DNA of 24,518 bases from an uncultured Eubacteriales bacterium (GCA_934365155.1 CAKRMZ010000023.1:1-24518); one strand, 5' to 3'; positions 1 through 7,839 are shown, counted from the first letter of the stretch. The notes: generated from the letters alone by a model not told the origin. Numbers and translations: made by a program.

Positions 1-11
1 GTATGTTTCAA

Positions 12-39
12 AAAAGGCACTTCGTACGAAGTGCCTTTT
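12..39 (-). terminator. Intrinsic terminator after the PAP2 gene
   Basis: A perfect 14-bp inverted repeat (AAAAGGCACTTCGT / ACGAAGTGCCTTTT) with A-rich and T-rich flanks lies 19 bases beyond the stop codon of the PAP2 gene on the minus strand. The T-run exists on both strands, so it may also stop transcription entering from the left on the plus strand. Confidence 0.85.
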
Positions 40-57
40 CTTGTTTTTTGTGCGATC

Positions 58-624
58 TTATTCACAGAAACCGGGGTGCTTTTCCTTAATCTTTTTGCAC
101 AGGAAGCCGCCGAGGAAATATCCGGCAAGACCAAACGCAATGCCCAGAATCATTCCGGCAAAGACATCGGTAGGATAATGAACATACAGATACAAACGCG
201 AAAACGCAACTAAAAAAGCAATAATCAATGCCGCAATACCGAATTTTTTTCGTTCGGTCAGCATCAAAACCGTTGCCGCTTCAAAACAGACTAATGTGTG
301 CCCGGAGGGGAAAGAGAAGTCGGACAGGGCTTTCACCAGAAGGTCGATTCCCGTTCGGATATCGTATGGACGGATACGGGCAACGATCGGTTTTAATAGG
401 GCATTTCCGATTAATACGCCGAATATGAAGGCAAAGCCCATCATGATTCCGACCTTGCGGTATTTCTTTGTGAAAACAAAAATCACTGCTACGGCAATCC
501 AGAAAATTCCTTTGTCTCCGAGCATCGTGATAATCGGCATGACAACATCTAAAAAAGCACATTTCAGGTGTGCGGTAATCCAATCTAAGATTGCAAAATC
601 AAATTGAGTAATCGCTTCAATCAA
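58..624 (-). CDS. PAP2-family membrane phosphatase
   Basis: A 188-aa integral membrane protein of the PAP2 (type 2 phosphatidic acid phosphatase) superfamily. All three signature motifs are present: K78-x6-R85-P86, P106-S-G-H109, and S142-R143 through H149 with D153. H109 and H149 are the expected catalytic pair. Hydrophobic segments run at about residues 40-52, 58-78, 110-122, 130-147 and 153-175. Known members dephosphorylate undecaprenyl pyrophosphate or phosphatidic/phosphatidylglycerol phosphate lipids on the outer face of the membrane; the substrate here cannot be told. The start is TTG at 624, with AAGGAG eight bases upstream (633-638); no ATG fits. It follows the upstream membrane-protein gene by 33 bases and ends before a terminator, so the two form one minus-strand transcript. 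Confidence 0.9.
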   Translation of the reverse strand: MIEAITQFDFAILDWITAHLKCAFLDVVMPIITMLGDKGIFWIAVAVIFVFTKKYRKVGIMMGFAFIFGVLIGNALLKPIVARIRPYDIRTGIDLLVKALSDFSFPSGHTLVCFEAATVLMLTERKKFGIAALIIAFLVAFSRLYLYVHYPTDVFAGMILGIAFGLAGYFLGGFLCKKIKEKHPGFCE

Positions 625-657
625 AATGTAATCTCCTTTATACTTGGTAATATAGTG

Positions 658-1347
658 TCAGTGAGGAAGCTCTTTTGAATAATCGTATTCTTCCATCGAA
701 ATCGAACGGCTGTATATTTGCAATGAGCTGAAAGCATTATCGAATTTTGTTTTCTTCTTTTTGGGAACGAAGGCATTCAGTTGTGTTTTGACGAGGTAAT
801 TATAAATTTGCGTATCCGCCCGATTGAATATTTCCCGATTAAAACAGAAATTTAAATTCAGGCTTTCCGCTTGGCTTAAATCCACATTATAGAAGGTGAC
901 ACGGTAGTATCGGTAAAGGGCATAATGGTCTTTAAGAGTGCTATACTGTTCAGATACGATGTTTCCGTTTTCATCGGTTAAAGACAGCCGAAAGGGCTCT
1001 TTATCAACGGGAACCATTTTATAATAATCCAAAAAATAGCGGAGCGTGCTTTGGTTGAATTTTACGGTTACCTGCAGCTGATTGACAGAGGGAAGATAAA
1101 GAATGCGACTTGTCATAAAATAGCCATTGCCGGAAATCGAATCGGGAGTTTTTTGACAGAAAATTTGAAATTGTCCGGGGTTTTGACGGTAGGCTTCCGC
1201 AGCTTCATTATCCCACATGACTTGATTTGCGCCCTTTGGATCATGCCGGCTGACGTAGATGCGCCAAAAGAAGAACAGGAAAATGAAAAGAATGCAGGCA
1301 TAGACCGCATACTTCAAGATTTTTTTTATTATTTGAAAGGCTTTCAT
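658..1347 (-). CDS. Hypothetical single-pass membrane protein
   Basis: A 229-aa protein of unrecognised function. Residues 8-29 form one strongly hydrophobic segment after a short basic N-terminus, so it is either membrane anchored or secreted, with the remaining ~195 residues outside. The outer part is rich in aromatic residues and alternates like a beta domain, and ends in a Lys-rich stretch (PKKKKTK) before a charged tail. An ATG 12 codons further upstream is possible, but AAGGAT lies correctly spaced before the ATG at 1347, so that start is chosen. The gene is first in a two-gene minus-strand operon with the PAP2 phosphatase, which hints at an envelope or lipid role; that is inference from position only. 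Confidence 0.75.
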   Translation of the reverse strand: MKAFQIIKKILKYAVYACILFIFLFFFWRIYVSRHDPKGANQVMWDNEAAEAYRQNPGQFQIFCQKTPDSISGNGYFMTSRILYLPSVNQLQVTVKFNQSTLRYFLDYYKMVPVDKEPFRLSLTDENGNIVSEQYSTLKDHYALYRYYRVTFYNVDLSQAESLNLNFCFNREIFNRADTQIYNYLVKTQLNAFVPKKKKTKFDNAFSSLQIYSRSISMEEYDYSKELPH

Positions 1348-1373
1348 GTTCAATCCTTTTTTTGTTTTTCTAT

Positions 1374-1403
1374 ATTTTAGCACAGTTAAAATAAATTCGT
1401 CAA
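1374..1403 (-). promoter_or_regulatory. Sigma-A-type promoter for the membrane protein/PAP2 operon
   Basis: On the minus strand TTGACG (1403-1398) is followed after 18 bases by TAAAAT (1379-1374), with a TGC extended -10 element just before it. The predicted start of transcription is around 1367, giving a leader of about 20 bases that carries the ribosome binding site. Confidence 0.7.
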
Positions 1404-1472
1404 TGAAGATTTTGTAAATATGGAATTTGGTGCCGCGCTTCGGTAAAAGTCACCACGGAAATATTGTTATAT

Positions 1473-1495
1473 TTTTATCAAAAACACGGATAAAA
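1473..1495. promoter_or_regulatory. Inverted repeat upstream of the serC promoter (possible operator)
   Basis: TTTTATC (1473-1479) and GATAAAA (1489-1495) form 7-bp arms around nine bases, ending 13 bases before the -35 box of the serC promoter. Similar TTTATC/GATAAA half-sites occur at the pgk and nifJ promoters. AT-rich DNA makes such matches by chance, so this is tentative. Confidence 0.3.
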
Positions 1496-1508
1496 TCCGC
1501 TGAAAGTA

Positions 1509-1537
1509 TTGACTATAATACCGTAATCATGTATAAT
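1509..1537 (+). promoter_or_regulatory. Sigma-A-type promoter for serC-serA
   Basis: TTGACT (1509-1514), a 17-base spacer and a perfect TATAAT (1532-1537). Transcription would begin near 1544, about 70 bases before the serC ATG. Confidence 0.8.
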
Positions 1538-1614
1538 TATTAGAAAATAATATGATGATATTGCCAAATTTTAAATGAAGGTGATTCATTATTCATAAAA
1601 GGAGATTGTTTTCA

Positions 1615-2703
1615 ATGAAACGTGTGTATAATTTCTCAGCAGGTCCGTCAGCATTGCCTTTGCCTGTACTTGAAAAGGCAGCATCCGAATTGGTTTGTTA
1701 TGGCGATAGCGGAATGTCCGTTATGGAAATGAGTCACCGATCTCCGGCTTTTGAAGAAATTATTGCTGCGGCGAAATCCAATCTGATAAAGTTGATGAAT
1801 ATTCCGGAAAACTATAAGGTTCTGTTTTTACAGGGCGGTGCTACGACACAGTTTGCAGCTGTTCCGCTCAACTTGATCGGAAAAACCGGAAAAGCAGATT
1901 ATATTGTTTCCGGTCAGTTTTCAAAGAAAGCGTATACCGAGGCGAAAAAGTACGGAGATATCCGTTTGGTTGCTACTTCCGAGGATCAGAATTACTCTTA
2001 TATTCCGCAGGTGAAAAAAGAGGACTTCCGGCCGGATGCAAGCTATGTTCATATTTGCTTTAACAATACGATTTACGGTACAAAATATAATTATATTCCG
2101 GATACCGGTGATATTCCGTTGGTTGCCGATATGTCGTCTTGCATTATTTCCGAACCGATTGACGTATCGAAATTCGGCGTTATTTATGCCGGTGCACAAA
2201 AGAATATGGGTCCTTCGGGCCTTACCGTTGTGATTGTGCGTGAGGATCTTCTCGGCGGCGCAAGAGCGGATACACCGGTTATGCTGGATTGGAAGACTCA
2301 GGCAGATCACGATTCCATGTATAATACGCCCCCTTGCTATGCAATTTACATGGCAAAGCTTGTTTATGAATGGGTTCTTTCATTGGGCGGATTGGATCAG
2401 ATGCAAGCCATCAATAAAGAGAAAGCAGCATTGCTTTACGATTACATCGATGCTTCCGACTATTATATTGCTCCGGCAAAAAAAGAGTGCCGTTCGATGA
2501 TGAATGTGACCTTTGTAACCGGAAATCCGGATTTGGATAAAATGTTTGCGTCCGAAGCAGCAAAAGCCGGCTTTATGAACATTAAAGGTCACAGAAGCGT
2601 CGGCGGTATGCGTGCTTCCATTTACAATGCAATGCCGCGTCAGGGAATTGTTGATCTGATTGCATTCATGAAACAGTTTGCGGCGGATCATCCGAAGGCT
2701 TGA
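1615..2703 (+). CDS. serC: Phosphoserine aminotransferase
   Basis: A 362-aa PLP enzyme of aminotransferase class V that converts 3-phosphohydroxypyruvate and glutamate to phosphoserine, the second step of serine synthesis from glycolysis. The N-terminal YNFSAGPSALP signature is at residues 5-15, the GGATTQF phosphate/cofactor motif at 74-80, and the cofactor lysine is K196 in GAQKNMGPSG. The length equals the usual ~360 residues. An in-frame TTG nine bases upstream is possible, but it touches the AGGAG site (1600-1604), so the ATG at 1615 is preferred. serA follows after 31 bases, and a strong promoter lies upstream. A separate serB phosphatase is not in the window. Confidence 0.97.
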   Translation: MKRVYNFSAGPSALPLPVLEKAASELVCYGDSGMSVMEMSHRSPAFEEIIAAAKSNLIKLMNIPENYKVLFLQGGATTQFAAVPLNLIGKTGKADYIVSGQFSKKAYTEAKKYGDIRLVATSEDQNYSYIPQVKKEDFRPDASYVHICFNNTIYGTKYNYIPDTGDIPLVADMSSCIISEPIDVSKFGVIYAGAQKNMGPSGLTVVIVREDLLGGARADTPVMLDWKTQADHDSMYNTPPCYAIYMAKLVYEWVLSLGGLDQMQAINKEKAALLYDYIDASDYYIAPAKKECRSMMNVTFVTGNPDLDKMFASEAAKAGFMNIKGHRSVGGMRASIYNAMPRQGIVDLIAFMKQFAADHPKA

Positions 2704-2734
2704 GTGCCTGTTTTTGTGTGAAAGGGGAATGAAG

Positions 2735-3892
2735 ATGCTTAATATTAAGTTGATGAATAAAATTTCCGCTACCGGTACGGATTTGTTTGATCGGGAGAAA
2801 TATTCCGTCGGTGATGAAATTGCAAACCCGGACGCCATTTTGGTTCGTTCCGCTACTTTGCATGATATGGAGTTCGGCGCGGATTTGAAGGCAATTGCAC
2901 GTGCAGGCGCGGGAGTGAATAATATTCCGATTGATCGCTGCTCTGAAAATGGAATCGTAGTATTTAACACACCGGGTGCCAATTCCAACGGTGTTAAGGA
3001 GTTAGTGTTAGCGGCTTTGATTTTCTCTTCGAGAAATGTTTTAGATGCGTCCAAATGGGCGGAAGGTTTAACGGAAAATGTAGCAAAATCCGTTGAAAAG
3101 GGAAAAAGCCAGTTTACCGGACATGAAATCAAAGGGAAAAAGCTTGGCGTGATCGGTCTCGGCGCCATCGGACGTTTGGTTGCCAATGCTGCAGTTGAAC
3201 TGGGCATGGAGGTCATCGGTTACGATAAATTTATTACGGTAGACGGCGCTTGGTCTCTCTCTCGCATGGTGAAAAAAGCGGCGGCAATTGAAGATATTTT
3301 CAAAAGTTGTGATTATATTACCGTTCATGTTCCGTTGACGGATGAGACGAAGGATATGTTTTGTAGCGAGAGCTTTGCCATTATGAAAGACGGTGTGCGG
3401 ATTATGAATTTCTCCCGCGCAGGACTGGTGAATGCTGCTGCGCTGAAGGAGGCTTTGGCATCCGGCAAAGTGGCAGGCTACGTTACGGATTTCCCGACAG
3501 AGGAAACGCTGGGAACCAAGGGAATTATCAATATTCCGCATCTTGGAGCTACCACCGAAGAATCGGAAGAGAACTGTGCAATGATGGCTGCACGGGAATT
3601 GATTGACTTCTTGGAAAACGGAAATATCAAAAACAGTGTGAATTTCCCGGATGTGTCCTTGGAGCACAGCGGAGACTATCGTATCTGTCTGTTTCATAAA
3701 AACATTCCGAATATGCTTGCAAAAATTTCCGGTGTGGTTTCGGAGCTCGGTATTAATATAGAGAACATGATAAATCGTTCTAAGAAAGACTGGGCTTATA
3801 CAATGGTGGAAACAACCGGTCAGCTTCCTGCAGACAGCATCGAAAAACTCAAGAGCATTGACGGTATGGCACGGGTAACGATTATTCACTGA
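2735..3892 (+). CDS. serA: D-3-phosphoglycerate dehydrogenase
   Basis: A 385-aa NAD-dependent dehydrogenase that oxidises 3-phosphoglycerate to 3-phosphohydroxypyruvate, the first step of serine synthesis; SerC acts on its product. The dinucleotide-binding glycine motif GLGAIG is at residues 141-146. The catalytic set is R228 (NFSRAG), E256/E257 (PTEET) and H269 (PHLGATTEES). Residues ~316-385 form a C-terminal ACT domain, normally the site of serine feedback inhibition. It is the short form, without the extra ~140-residue ASB domain of longer SerA proteins. The ATG at 2735 sits seven bases after AAAGGGG; an ATG two codons earlier is too close to that site. Second gene of serC-serA, followed by a terminator. 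Confidence 0.95.
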   Translation: MLNIKLMNKISATGTDLFDREKYSVGDEIANPDAILVRSATLHDMEFGADLKAIARAGAGVNNIPIDRCSENGIVVFNTPGANSNGVKELVLAALIFSSRNVLDASKWAEGLTENVAKSVEKGKSQFTGHEIKGKKLGVIGLGAIGRLVANAAVELGMEVIGYDKFITVDGAWSLSRMVKKAAAIEDIFKSCDYITVHVPLTDETKDMFCSESFAIMKDGVRIMNFSRAGLVNAAALKEALASGKVAGYVTDFPTEETLGTKGIINIPHLGATTEESEENCAMMAARELIDFLENGNIKNSVNFPDVSLEHSGDYRICLFHKNIPNMLAKISGVVSELGINIENMINRSKKDWAYTMVETTGQLPADSIEKLKSIDGMARVTIIH

Positions 3893-3902
3893 TATCGATA
3901 TA

Positions 3903-3931
3903 AAAAATCCCGTGTGCACCACGGGATTTTT
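3903..3931 (+). terminator. Intrinsic terminator after serA
   Basis: A 12-bp perfect stem (AAAAATCCCGTG / CACGGGATTTTT) with a 5-base loop and a T-run lies just after the serA stop codon. It separates serC-serA from pgk-tpiA. Confidence 0.9.
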
Positions 3932-3964
3932 ATCTTGATCGGTTTTGAATTCTCATAAAAATTA

Positions 3965-3993
3965 TTGATAAAATCGGCTGAATGTGCTAAAAT
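3965..3993 (+). promoter_or_regulatory. Sigma-A-type promoter for pgk-tpiA
   Basis: TTGATA (3965-3970), a 17-base spacer and TAAAAT (3988-3993), with TGC immediately before the -10 (extended -10). The -35 lies inside TTGATAAA (3965-3972), and its reverse complement TTTATCAA lies at 3995-4002 just after the -10, so the promoter is bracketed by an 8-bp inverted repeat that could be an operator. Confidence 0.7.
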
Positions 3994-4040
3994 ATTTATC
4001 AAATGTAATAATAAATTCTTAGTATAAAGGGGATAAAACG

Positions 4041-5225
4041 ATGTACAACAAAAAATCTGTAGAAGACATTGCAGTGCGTGGAAAAAAGGTTTTGGTTCGC
4101 TGTGATTTCAATGTGCCGATGAAAGACGGTGTGATTACGGATGACAAGCGAATTGTTGCTGCTATTCCGACAATTCAGTACCTGATCAATAACGGTGCAA
4201 AGGTGATCCTCTGTTCCCATATGGGAAGACCCAAGGGCGAATTTAATATGAAATACAGCCTGGCTCCTGTGGCAAAGAGACTTTCCGAAATCTTAAAGCA
4301 AGATGTGGTTTTGAGCTCGGATGTAATCGGAGACGATGCGAAAGCCAAAGCAGCCGCTTTAAAAGACGGCGACGTTATGTTGCTTGAAAACGTTCGTTTC
4401 CATAAAGAAGAAGAAGCAAACGATCCTGATTTTGCCAAAGCGTTGGCTTCCTTGGCAGAAATCTATGTAAACGATGCTTTCGGAACCGCACACCGTGCAC
4501 ATGCTTCCACGGCAGGTGTCGCAAAATATCTTCCGGCTGTCTGCGGCTATCTGATTCAGAAAGAAATTTCTATCATGGGCGGCGCTCTTTCAGATCCGAA
4601 ACGTCCTTTTGCGGCAATTTTGGGTGGAGCAAAAGTATCCGATAAAATCGGTGTCATCAATAATCTGCTGGATAAGGTCGATACCCTGATTGTCGGCGGC
4701 GGCATGGCATATACGTTCCTTCATGCAATGGGATACCCGATCGGAAATTCTATCTGTGAAAACGATAAGTTGGATTTAGCTCGTGATTTGCTGCAGAAAG
4801 CAAAAGAGAAAAAGGTGAACTTCCTGCTGCCTCTCGACAGCGTAATCGGTCGTGCGTATGAGGAAGATACCGAGTATATGAATTTGCCCGGCAATGCGAT
4901 CCCGGATGGCTGGATGGGACTCGATATCGGCGAAAAGACCCAGGAACTTTATGCAAAATCCATCAAAGGCGCCGGTACCGTTATTTGGAACGGCCCGATG
5001 GGTGTGTCCGAGTGGGAGCATTTTGCAAACGGTACCAAGAGCGTAGCAAAAGCAGTTGCTGAAAGCGGTGCAATTTCCATTATCGGCGGCGGTGACTCTG
5101 CAGCAGCTGTGGAAAAATTGGGTTATGCAGATCGCATGACACATATTTCTACCGGCGGCGGTGCATCTCTTGAGTTTTTAGAGGGCTTGGAACTGCCCGG
5201 CATTGCTTGTCTTGAAGAAAAATAA
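4041..5225 (+). CDS. pgk: Phosphoglycerate kinase
   Basis: A 394-aa cytosolic enzyme that transfers phosphate from 1,3-bisphosphoglycerate to ADP, giving ATP and 3-phosphoglycerate. Family landmarks are all present: VRCDFNVP (~18-25), SHMGRPKG (~59-66), the NDAFGTAHRAHAST segment (~144-157), GGAKVSDKIGV in the hinge region (~195-205) and the C-terminal nucleotide-binding GGGDSAAAV (~351-359). Length is normal. AAAGGGG lies eight bases before the ATG. tpiA follows after 32 bases, so they are probably one operon. Unlike many Firmicutes, no gap, gpmI or eno gene adjoins the pair. Its product is the substrate of SerA encoded just upstream. Confidence 0.98.
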   Translation: MYNKKSVEDIAVRGKKVLVRCDFNVPMKDGVITDDKRIVAAIPTIQYLINNGAKVILCSHMGRPKGEFNMKYSLAPVAKRLSEILKQDVVLSSDVIGDDAKAKAAALKDGDVMLLENVRFHKEEEANDPDFAKALASLAEIYVNDAFGTAHRAHASTAGVAKYLPAVCGYLIQKEISIMGGALSDPKRPFAAILGGAKVSDKIGVINNLLDKVDTLIVGGGMAYTFLHAMGYPIGNSICENDKLDLARDLLQKAKEKKVNFLLPLDSVIGRAYEEDTEYMNLPGNAIPDGWMGLDIGEKTQELYAKSIKGAGTVIWNGPMGVSEWEHFANGTKSVAKAVAESGAISIIGGGDSAAAVEKLGYADRMTHISTGGGASLEFLEGLELPGIACLEEK

Positions 5226-5257
5226 AAAGCAATTTTAAAACAGAAAGAGACGATATC

Positions 5258-6031
5258 ATGAAGAAAAATATCAGAAAAGCGGTTATTGCCGGCAACTGGA
5301 AGATGAATATGACTCCTTCTGCCGCAAAAGCCTTTGTTTTGCAATTGGCACCGATGGTTGCAGATAAAAAAGAGTGTGACATTGTTCTGTGTGTGCCGGC
5401 GGTTGATATTGCCGTTGCGGCAGAGACAGCCAAAGATACTAATATTGCAATCGGTGCGGAAAACGTGCATTTTGAAGCAAAAGGTGCTTTCACCGGTGAA
5501 CTTTCAACCGATATGCTGACAGAATCCGGCGCAAAATATGTTATTGTAGGACACAGTGAACGTCGCCAGTATTTTGCCGAAACAGATGAAACGGTAAATC
5601 TTCGTGCTAAAGCGGCAATAAAGGCCGGCTTGAATACGATTATCTGTGTCGGTGAAAATTTAACACAGCGAGAGCAGGGCATTACAAAAGATTTGATTGC
5701 GATGCAAACAAAAATCGCTCTCGGTAACATTGCCAAGGAAGATCTTGCGCGAGTTATTATCGCATATGAGCCGGTTTGGGCGATCGGAACCGGAAAAACT
5801 GCTACGGCACTGCAGGCGCAAGAGGTCTGCATGCATATCCGTGCTGTAATTGCAGAGCTTTACGGCTCTGATGCTGCAGAAAAAATCAGCGTGCTTTACG
5901 GCGGTTCCATGAATGAGAAAAATGCAGCTGAGTTATTGGCAATGGAAGATATTGACGGAGGCTTAATCGGTGGCGCTTCGTTGGTCTGCGAAAAGTTTTC
6001 GGAAATTATTTCCGCTGCCTGCAAGGGTTGA
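5258..6031 (+). CDS. tpiA: Triosephosphate isomerase
   Basis: A 257-aa TIM-barrel enzyme interconverting dihydroxyacetone phosphate and glyceraldehyde 3-phosphate. Catalytic residues are K15 (GNWKMN), H99 (VGHSERRQYF) and E171 (AYEPVWAIGTGK); the last motif includes the mobile loop 6. The phosphate-binding GGSMNEKNA and GGLIGGASL loops are near the C-terminus. The ribosome binding site is weak (AGAGA before the ATG), suggesting partial dependence on translation from pgk. A strong terminator follows, closing the pgk-tpiA transcript. Confidence 0.98.
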   Translation: MKKNIRKAVIAGNWKMNMTPSAAKAFVLQLAPMVADKKECDIVLCVPAVDIAVAAETAKDTNIAIGAENVHFEAKGAFTGELSTDMLTESGAKYVIVGHSERRQYFAETDETVNLRAKAAIKAGLNTIICVGENLTQREQGITKDLIAMQTKIALGNIAKEDLARVIIAYEPVWAIGTGKTATALQAQEVCMHIRAVIAELYGSDAAEKISVLYGGSMNEKNAAELLAMEDIDGGLIGGASLVCEKFSEIISAACKG

Positions 6032-6058
6032 GAATCTAATTTAGAATCGGTAACCGTT

Positions 6059-6094
6059 AAAACGGACGAAAAGGGGTTGCTTTTCGTCCGTTTT
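6059..6094 (+). terminator. Intrinsic terminator after tpiA
   Basis: A 14-bp stem (AAAACGGACGAAAA / TTTTCGTCCGTTTT) with an 8-base loop, 28 bases after the tpiA stop. The right arm supplies the T-run. Confidence 0.9.
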
Positions 6095-6170
6095 CGCTTG
6101 GCATGGACAATATTTATAAAAATTTACAAAAAATTTATGCTTCAAGCGAGAATTTTGTGCATAAACAATG

Positions 6171-6176
6171 TATAAT
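6171..6176 (+). promoter_or_regulatory. Likely -10 element for the DUF5685/J-protein operon
   Basis: A perfect TATAAT lies 25 bases before the ATG at 6202. No convincing -35 is seen at 16-18 bases upstream. Transcription would start near 6183, just before the AGGGAG ribosome binding site, which supports the ATG at 6202 over the upstream in-frame ATG at 6103. Confidence 0.4.
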
Positions 6177-6201
6177 ATTCCTGATAGGGAGTAGTGTGGA
6201 T

Positions 6202-7074
6202 ATGTTTGGTTACGTAAAGCCTTGTATGCCGCGACTGATGGTGTGTGAATGCGATTATTATAAAAGCGTGTATTGCGGACTTTGCCGTACTATGGGAAAG
6301 TGCGTCGGGCAGTGGCATCGCCTTTGCTTGAGTTATGATTTCGCTTTCCTGTGCCTTGTTCGAATGGCAATTTTAGGACATGATTTTTCCGTTCAAAACA
6401 AACGCTGCTTTATGCATCCTCTGAAAAAGCGCCCGATTATGCAAAAAAATGAATCGTTAGAGTATTGCGCGATGCTCAGTGCGATTTTGTCATATCATAA
6501 TCTTTTGGATAACGTGAAGGATCATCACGGTCTAAAACAATGGGGATCAAAATGTTTGCTTCCGTTTGCCTCGCATTACCGTCGCCGAGCAGCAGCGTAC
6601 CGTGAACTTGAAAATCTGATTATCCGAAAACTTTCGGATTTGAATGATTTGGAGCATCAAAACGCTTCTCCCGATGCTTGTGCCGATTGCTTCGGTGATT
6701 TGCTGAAAGAGGTATGCGCCTATCAGATTCAAGATGAAGCGAAAAAACGCATTGCGCTTGCAATCGGATTTCATGTCGGCCGATTTATTTATCTTTGCGA
6801 TGCGGCCGATGATTATGAGAAAGATAAAAAATCTCATTGCTTTAATCCGTTTGACAAAGATTCTTCAGATACCTTGAGCGAACAGGATAAGAAAAATATT
6901 GAAACGGCATTGATTTATGAATCCTTGGCCGTCTTTCGCGCGGTAAGCTTGTTGAATATTAAACATGAGCTTCAAAAGGGTATTATTGAAAATATTGTAC
7001 GTTTGGGAATGCCGCAGACGGCAAAACAGGTTTTAAAGATCCCTTGTGATGAATGTGAAACAGTGAAGGAGTGA
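6202..7074 (+). CDS. DUF5685 family protein
   Basis: A 290-aa, mostly alpha-helical cytosolic protein that I recognise as DUF5685, a family of unknown function common in Clostridia. The N-terminus MFGYVKP and the Y24-C-G-L-C28-R motif are typical. It is Cys rich near the N-terminus (C8, C15, C17, C25, C28, C34). A conserved acidic motif, CDAADDYEKD around residues 199-208, resembles the Asp-rich metal sites of helical prenyl-transferring enzymes, but that likeness is only visual. The ATG at 6202 is preceded by AGGGAG; an upstream ATG at 6103 would place the terminator tail and promoter inside the gene. Its stop overlaps the start region of the J-protein gene, so the two are translated together and probably cooperate. 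Confidence 0.85.
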   Translation: MFGYVKPCMPRLMVCECDYYKSVYCGLCRTMGKCVGQWHRLCLSYDFAFLCLVRMAILGHDFSVQNKRCFMHPLKKRPIMQKNESLEYCAMLSAILSYHNLLDNVKDHHGLKQWGSKCLLPFASHYRRRAAAYRELENLIIRKLSDLNDLEHQNASPDACADCFGDLLKEVCAYQIQDEAKKRIALAIGFHVGRFIYLCDAADDYEKDKKSHCFNPFDKDSSDTLSEQDKKNIETALIYESLAVFRAVSLLNIKHELQKGIIENIVRLGMPQTAKQVLKIPCDECETVKE

Positions 7075-7079
7075 TGTTA

Positions 7080-7697
7080 GTGACCGATCCTTATAAGGTT
7101 CTCGGCGTTCCGAGAGACGCCAGTGATGCTGATATTAAAAAGGCGTATCGTGATTTGGCCCGAAAATATCATCCGGATAATTATGTCAATGATCCTCTTG
7201 CCGATCTTGCGCAAGAGAAGATGAAAGAGATTAACGAGGCATACGATGCCATCCAGCGTGACCGTGCCAAAGGCGCAAGCGGTATGCACGGACGTGCCTA
7301 TGATTATAATGATTTCGGAAATAGACGGAGCAGCGGTGATTTTCAGCGCATTCGAGAGTTAATTAAGAGCGGACGTTTCTCGGAAGCGGATATTTTTTTG
7401 GACTCCGTCAGTGTGACGGACCGCAATGCGGAATGGTACTTTCTGAAGGGAAATGTGCTTTTGCAGCGCGGCTGGGTTTTTGACGCACAAAAATGCTTTG
7501 AGCATGCCTGCTATATGGACCCCAACAATGCGGAATATAAGATGGCACTGGATAAATTGAGAGATTCGGCCGCTCAGTATGCCCATGGGGGAAGAACATA
7601 CAACAGGGGATGTTCCCCATGCGATTTGTGCTTTGGATTGGCTTGCGGAGATTTTCTCTGTGAGTGTCTTGGAAGCGATTTGATTTCCTGTTGCTGA
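7080..7697 (+). CDS. J-domain protein with Cys-rich C-terminal tail
   Basis: A 205-aa protein with an N-terminal J domain (residues ~3-65) containing the HPD tripeptide at 31-33, which stimulates the ATPase of DnaK-type chaperones. Residues ~90-165 look like a tetratricopeptide-type helical repeat (SGRFSEADIFLDSV, AEWYFLKGNVLLQRGWVFDAQKCFEHA). There is no DnaJ zinc-finger or substrate-binding domain. The last ~26 residues hold eight Cys, starting CSPCDLC and ending SCC. The start is best as GTG at 7080, eight bases after AAGGAG (7066-7071), giving the usual MTDPYKVLGV; GTG 7071 and ATG 7074 lie on or next to that site. It overlaps the end of the DUF5685 transcript region and is a specialised co-chaperone, not DnaJ itself. 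Confidence 0.85.
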   Translation: MTDPYKVLGVPRDASDADIKKAYRDLARKYHPDNYVNDPLADLAQEKMKEINEAYDAIQRDRAKGASGMHGRAYDYNDFGNRRSSGDFQRIRELIKSGRFSEADIFLDSVSVTDRNAEWYFLKGNVLLQRGWVFDAQKCFEHACYMDPNNAEYKMALDKLRDSAAQYAHGGRTYNRGCSPCDLCFGLACGDFLCECLGSDLISCC

Positions 7698-7704
7698 GGC
7701 AATC

Positions 7705-7750
7705 ACTCTTTTCCCTTGGTGAAACAGTGGATGAAGAGTATGTTTTTTTC
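7705..7750 (+). terminator. Possible imperfect terminator after the J-protein gene
   Basis: ACTCTT (7705-7710) pairs with AAGAGT (7734-7739), with a short inner stem TCC/GGA and a T-run (7742-7748) soon after. The stem is weak and interrupted, so termination may be partial. Confidence 0.4.
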
Positions 7751-7771
7751 TGTTTTACCAAATATTTTGTA

Positions 7772-7800
7772 GTTACACTTTGCATCTTTTTTGCTATACT
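7772..7800 (+). promoter_or_regulatory. Promoter for mecA-PPTase
   Basis: GTTACA (7772-7777), a 17-base spacer and TATACT (7795-7800) preceded by TGC, an extended -10. Transcription would begin near 7807, about 33 bases before the mecA ATG. Confidence 0.6.
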
Positions 7801-7839
7801 GATAGTAGTAGCGGCTTGATGCAGGGGTAATACATAAAT

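Noticed and set aside
2380..3922. Long open frames antisense to serC-serA (278 and 284 codons)
   Set aside because: Both are shadows of well-identified genes, without promoter, ribosome site or recognisable motifs.
5108..5116. A TTTTCCACA-type DnaA box inside pgk
   Set aside because: It is single, within conserved coding sequence (Val-Glu-Lys), and not near others, so it is treated as background.
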